64,000 nucleotides of DNA from Pseudonocardia cypriaca (GTDB taxonomy: Bacteria > Actinomycetota > Actinomycetes > Mycobacteriales > Pseudonocardiaceae), in assembly GCF_006717045.1 (NCBI RefSeq), contig NZ_VFPH01000003.1, forward strand, positions 62,001 through 126,000. The letters are read 5' to 3'. The position numbers and the translations under genes were made by a program. This document shows, in pieces, positions 61,230-64,000 of the stretch; within the stretch, counting starts at the first letter, position 1, and every line of letters begins with the position of its first letter. Under the pieces are notes generated by a model that saw only the letters and a list, made by a program, of their open reading frames with translations, was not told the DNA's origin and searched no databases.

Positions 61230-61606
61230 GGGTTCTCCTCCGAGAAGCAGCAGCGGGGGGCGGGCGGATCGCCGAGCTGGGCCACGAGCTCGCGGCGCAC
61301 GGCGTGCATCCGGGCGAGCCACTCGTCCACCTCGGCCAGCTTGCGGCGCTGGACCGCACGGGAAGCCGCGCAGCTCGCACCGGAGGGGTGGCCGGCCCGC
61401 AGGCACTCGACGAACGGGCGCGTCTCCTCGAGCGCGAACCCGAGGTCGACGAGCGACCGGATCTCGGTGACGAGCCGCAGGTCGCGCTCGTCGTAGTCGC
61501 GGTAGCCGTTGGCCCGGCGCCGCGCATCGAGCAGGCCGAGCTCCTCGTAGTGCCGCAGCGTCCGGGTGCTCACCCCGGCCCGCCGCCCCAGCTCACCGAT
61601 CCGCAC
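61226..61606 (-). CDS. MerR-family transcriptional regulator, Cys-rich
   Basis: 126 residues from the GTG at 61606 (VRIGELGRRAGVSTRTLRHY); a longer open frame adds 18 unrelated residues. Winged HTH ~1-70 with EELGLLDARRRANGYRDYDE, then a coiled coil (LAEVDEWLARMHAVRRELVA). Cysteines at FVECLRAGHPSGASCAAS and the C-terminal RCCFSEENP make redox or metal sensing plausible. It heads a minus-strand run with thioredoxin and the phosphotransferase. Confidence 0.9.
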   Translation of the reverse strand: MRIGELGRRAGVSTRTLRHYEELGLLDARRRANGYRDYDERDLRLVTEIRSLVDLGFALEETRPFVECLRAGHPSGASCAASRAVQRRKLAEVDEWLARMHAVRRELVAQLGDPPAPRCCFSEENP

Positions 61607-61661
61607 GCGTACGACGCTAAACCTTGCCGCCCACGGAAACGCCAGCGTGAGGACCGCCACT

Positions 61662-61721
61662 GATCCGACGAGCGGCGCTTTCGTCGGAACCTATCCGACG
61701 AACGCGCCGTTCGTCGGAATC
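61662..61721. repeat. Double-hairpin dispersed repeat, copy 2
   Basis: Hairpins CCGACGAGC-GGCGC-TTTCGTCGG (61665-61687, one mismatch) and CCGACGAAC-GCGCC-GTTCGTCGG (61695-61717), joined by AACCTAT. The GATTC end lies inside the TGA stop of the LacI gene, as copy 1 does with cdd. It separates the LacI gene from the MerR gene and may end transcription between them. Confidence 0.85.
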
Positions 61722-62757
61722 AGCGGGGCGGGAGCTCCCCCGAGCCCCGGCGGACCAGCGTCGTCGGGACCAGGCGCACTCCGGGGGGACTCGGGTCGCC
61801 CGCGATGCGGGCGAACAGCAGGGTCGCCGCGGTCCGCCCGATCGCGGCCGGGTCCTGCGCCACCACCGTGATGCCGGGCGAGAGCAGGTCGGCGAGCAGC
61901 ACGTCGTCGAACCCCACGAGCGCGACCGACCACTCCGCGCCGAGCCTGCGCAGCGCCCGCACCGCGCCGATCGTGATCAGGTTCTGCGCGGTGAACAGGG
62001 CGGTGGGCGGGTCGGGCCTGGCAAGCAGGGCGGTGACCGCTCCGTCGGCGTCGCCGGGCTTCCGCAGGTCGTGCACCACGAGACCGGGGTCGACGGGCAG
62101 GCCGAGCGACCCGAGGGCGTCGCAGTAGCCCGCGTAGCGCTGCTCGGCCGTCCGGATCGAGCGCCGGTCGCCGAGGAACGCGATCCGCCGGTGCCCCGCC
62201 GCGGCGAGGTGCCGCACGCCCTCCGCGGCGCCCAGGGCGTTGGTCGTGATCACGGCGTCGACGGCGAGGTTGCTCGCCTCCCGGTCCACGCAGACGACCG
62301 GGGTGCCCGCCGGGAGCTCGTCGGTGAGGTAGGACTGGTCGTCGCCGCACGGTGCGAGCAGCAACCCGTCGGCCCGCCGCGCGCCGAACTCGCGGGCCAG
62401 CGCGCGCTCCCGGGCCGGGTCCTCGTCGATGCTCGCGGAGAACACGACCATCCCGCGCTCGCGCGCCTCGTTCTCCACGGCCCGCTGCACGGCAGCCGAG
62501 AACGGGTTGGCGACGTCCTCGAGCAGCAGGGCGATCGCAGCCGTCCGGCCGTCGGTGCGCAGCAGCCGGGCGCCGGGATGCGGGCGGAAGCCGAGCTCGT
62601 CGATCGCCCGCTGCACCCTGACGGCGAGCGCCGTCGAGACCCCCGGCTCGTCGTTGACCACCCGCGAGACCGTCTTCAGGCTGACGTCGGCCAGCTGGGC
62701 GACGTCACGCATGGTCGGTCGGCGCCGGGCCGGGACGCTCTGCACGATCGTCAGCAT
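61720..62757 (-). CDS. LacI-family transcriptional regulator
   Basis: 345 residues. N-terminal HTH and hinge: MRDVAQLADVSLKTVSRVVN, QRAIDELGFRPHPGARLLRT. Sugar-binding core resembling PBP: ALLLEDVANPFSAAVQRAVE, RRADGLLLAPCGDD, GAAEGVRHLAAAGHRRIAFL and VALVGFDDVLLADLLSPGIT. Divergent from a fructose-type ABC sugar-binding protein gene with two palindromic operators between them, so it most likely represses that operon until its sugar binds. Confidence 0.95.
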   Translation of the reverse strand: MLTIVQSVPARRRPTMRDVAQLADVSLKTVSRVVNDEPGVSTALAVRVQRAIDELGFRPHPGARLLRTDGRTAAIALLLEDVANPFSAAVQRAVENEARERGMVVFSASIDEDPARERALAREFGARRADGLLLAPCGDDQSYLTDELPAGTPVVCVDREASNLAVDAVITTNALGAAEGVRHLAAAGHRRIAFLGDRRSIRTAEQRYAGYCDALGSLGLPVDPGLVVHDLRKPGDADGAVTALLARPDPPTALFTAQNLITIGAVRALRRLGAEWSVALVGFDDVLLADLLSPGITVVAQDPAAIGRTAATLLFARIAGDPSPPGVRLVPTTLVRRGSGELPPR

Positions 62758-62772
62758 CGTCCTCCGATGCCT

Positions 62773-62869
62773 GACATCGTTGTCACCGTGACCACTTCGT
62801 TACGAATCGATGTCCGGTACGGCCTTGTGGACCGGCGTCTTTGCGTACCAGAGTTCCGACAACGTTGTC
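62773..62869. promoter_or_regulatory. Two LacI-type operators between lacI and frcB-like genes
   Basis: GACATCGTTGTC (62773-62784, one mismatch from a palindrome) and GACAACGTTGTC (62858-62869, perfect 12-bp palindrome) have the central CG typical of LacI-family sites. Their centres are 85 bp apart, close to eight DNA turns. The first is next to the regulator start, the second 30 bp before the frcB-like ATG. Confidence 0.85.
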
Positions 62870-62899
62870 TCCACGTCGATGCTGACGAGAGGTCGTGGG

Positions 62900-63979
62900 A
62901 TGAACCAGGCAGGGAAGGCCCGCAGGCGGGCCACCGCGCTCGCCATCGGGGCCAGTGCGGCCCTCGCGCTCACCGCGTGCGGTGGCGGGACCGAGCCGGC
63001 AGGCGGCGGCGGTGGTGGCGGCGGCGGCGACAAGCCGATCGTCGGCCTCATCACCAAGACCGACACCAACCCGTTCTTCGTCAAGATGAAGGAAGGCGCC
63101 CAGCAGGCCGCCGACTCGGCAGGCGTCGAGCTGCAGAGCTTCGCCGGGAAGCAGGACGGCGACAACGAGTCGCAGGTGCAGGCCATCGAGTCGCTGATCT
63201 CCGCGGGCGCGGCCGGCTTCATGATCACGCCCAGCGACTCGGCTGCGATCGTGCCGACGCTGGACCGAGCGCGGCAGGCCGGCCTGCTGGTGATCGCGCT
63301 CGACACCCAGACCGAGCCCCCGGACGCCGCCGACGCCACCTTCGCCACCGACAACTTCCAGGCGGGCCTGCTCATCGGCCAGTGGGCGAAGGCGAAGTTC
63401 GAGGCGGAAGGCAAGCAGGCCAAGATCGCGATGCTCGATCTGTCGCCGAACCGGCCGACCGTCGACGTCCAGCGCGACCAGGGCTTCCTGCAGGGCTTCG
63501 GCATCGAGGTGGGCGACCCCACCCAGATCGGCGACGAGTCCGACCCGCGCATCGTCGGCCACGACGTCACCGACGGCGCCGAGGAGGGCGGCCGAACGGC
63601 GATGGAGAACCTGCTGCAGAAGGATCCCTCGATCAACCTCGTCTACACGATCAACGAGCCGGCCGCCGCAGGCGCGTACGAGGCGATCAAGGCCGCCGGC
63701 CGGCAGAACGACATCGAGATCGTGTCCGTCGACGGCGGCTGCCCCGGCGTCGAGAACGTCAAGGCCGGCATCATCGGCGCCACCTCGCAGCAGTACCCGC
63801 TGAAGATGGCGTCGCAAGGCGTCGAGGCCCTCTCCCAGTTCGCGAAGGACGGCGCCAAGCCGGCGGCCACCGCGGGCAAGGACTTCACCGACACCGGCGT
63901 CACGCTCGTCACCGACGAGCCGCAACCGGGCGTCGAGTCCGAGGACACCGCGTTCGGACTGCAGAACTGCTGGGGATGA
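62900..63979 (+). CDS. Sugar ABC transporter substrate-binding lipoprotein, FrcB-like
   Basis: 359 residues from the ATG at 62900, behind GAGAGG. Lipoprotein signal (ALAIGASAALALTAC), then a nine-glycine tether. PBP type I sugar-binding fold: LITKTDTNPFFVKMKEGAQQ, KQDGDNESQVQAIESLISAG, GFMITPSDSAAIVPTLDRAR and ADATFATDNFQAGLLIGQWA, strongly like rhizobial FrcB (fructose/ribose/mannose). It binds a monosaccharide for a CUT2 transporter whose other genes should follow. The next ATG is 4 bp after its stop. Confidence 0.92.
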   Translation: MNQAGKARRRATALAIGASAALALTACGGGTEPAGGGGGGGGGDKPIVGLITKTDTNPFFVKMKEGAQQAADSAGVELQSFAGKQDGDNESQVQAIESLISAGAAGFMITPSDSAAIVPTLDRARQAGLLVIALDTQTEPPDAADATFATDNFQAGLLIGQWAKAKFEAEGKQAKIAMLDLSPNRPTVDVQRDQGFLQGFGIEVGDPTQIGDESDPRIVGHDVTDGAEEGGRTAMENLLQKDPSINLVYTINEPAAAGAYEAIKAAGRQNDIEIVSVDGGCPGVENVKAGIIGATSQQYPLKMASQGVEALSQFAKDGAKPAATAGKDFTDTGVTLVTDEPQPGVESEDTAFGLQNCWG

Positions 63980-63983
63980 TCGG

Positions 63984-64000
63984 ATGACGGACGACACCCG
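63984..64000 (+). CDS. Start of the next gene of the sugar operon, cut by the window end
   Basis: Only ATG and five codons are present (MTDDT, then an incomplete codon after one more base pair set). Four bases after the frcB-like stop with a GGGATGATCGG just upstream, it is expected to be the permease or ATPase of the sugar transporter. The sequence itself is too short to identify. Confidence 0.4.

Overview
The window is 64 kb of very GC-rich DNA (clearly above 70 %) with frequent GTG and some TTG starts, strong third-position G/C bias and many 4-bp ATGA/GTGA gene overlaps. Gene content (F420 synthesis and F420-type oxidoreductases, dnaE2 behind a mycobacterial-type LexA box, DtxR/IdeR-type iron boxes, DUF3017 after folD) indicates an actinobacterium, most probably Pseudonocardia or a close Pseudonocardiaceae relative. 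This is inference from gene content, not a database match. Several genes (add, deoA, cdd, a D,D-carboxypeptidase, trpS plus a YihY membrane protein, folD plus DUF3017, dnaE2) also lie in one broad chromosomal region of Mycobacterium tuberculosis as I remember it, so this looks like core chromosome with accessory insertions. I saw no tRNA, rRNA, prophage, transposase or CRISPR array.

Layout. 1-9.2 kb: end of a LuxR regulator, a half-length aldehyde dehydrogenase, a secreted PETase/cutinase-like polyesterase, a two-component system, a GT39 membrane glycosyltransferase and an iron-boxed siderophore-binding lipoprotein. 9.2-18.6 kb: nucleoside salvage, with adenosine deaminase and the minus-strand run bmp lipoprotein - ATPase - permease - permease - cdd - deoA. 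18.8-28.5 kb: D,D-carboxypeptidase, a frameshifted Ntn-hydrolase, a GNAT, a GntR-TetR hybrid regulator, yihY-trpS, two zinc alcohol dehydrogenases and an FAD oxidoreductase. 28.5-37.4 kb: fbiC, an LpqC-like esterase, a second iron-boxed siderophore-binding protein, a secreted three-unit B-lectin protein, a PPOX protein and a PAF-acetylhydrolase-like lipase. 37.5-49.8 kb: YbaK, a membrane pseudokinase, monomeric isocitrate dehydrogenase, an SDR/TetR pair, a 0.7-kb repeat island, an ABC-2 exporter operon, DUF2252, and folD-DUF3017-CMD. 50-64 kb: an orphan sensor kinase, an MFS transporter, a pentapeptide-repeat protein, a TetR/LLM pair, SOS-type dnaE2, a T-box-controlled second aspartyl-tRNA synthetase, a MerR-thioredoxin-aminoglycoside-kinase-like run, and a LacI regulator facing a fructose-type ABC sugar-binding protein cut off by the window end.

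How parts fit together. The nucleoside block imports nucleosides and feeds cdd, deoA and add. The two iron-boxed binding proteins point to DtxR/IdeR/DmdR control of siderophore uptake with permeases elsewhere. fbiC supplies the F420 chromophore that the PPOX and LLM proteins in the same window may use. Four local regulators (SDR/TetR, TetR/LLM, LacI/sugar uptake, GntR-TetR/GNAT) have dyad-symmetric sites in their divergent promoters.

The most notable non-coding features are: a translational T-box leader before aspS2; a repeat island with two inverted ~178-bp elements whose terminal arms differ between copies yet stay perfectly paired; a ~174-bp long palindrome before trpS; a double-hairpin element present twice, each time starting at the stop codon of a minus-strand gene; and GCGAGTC-rich repeats, 22-bp periodic in two places, between convergent genes.
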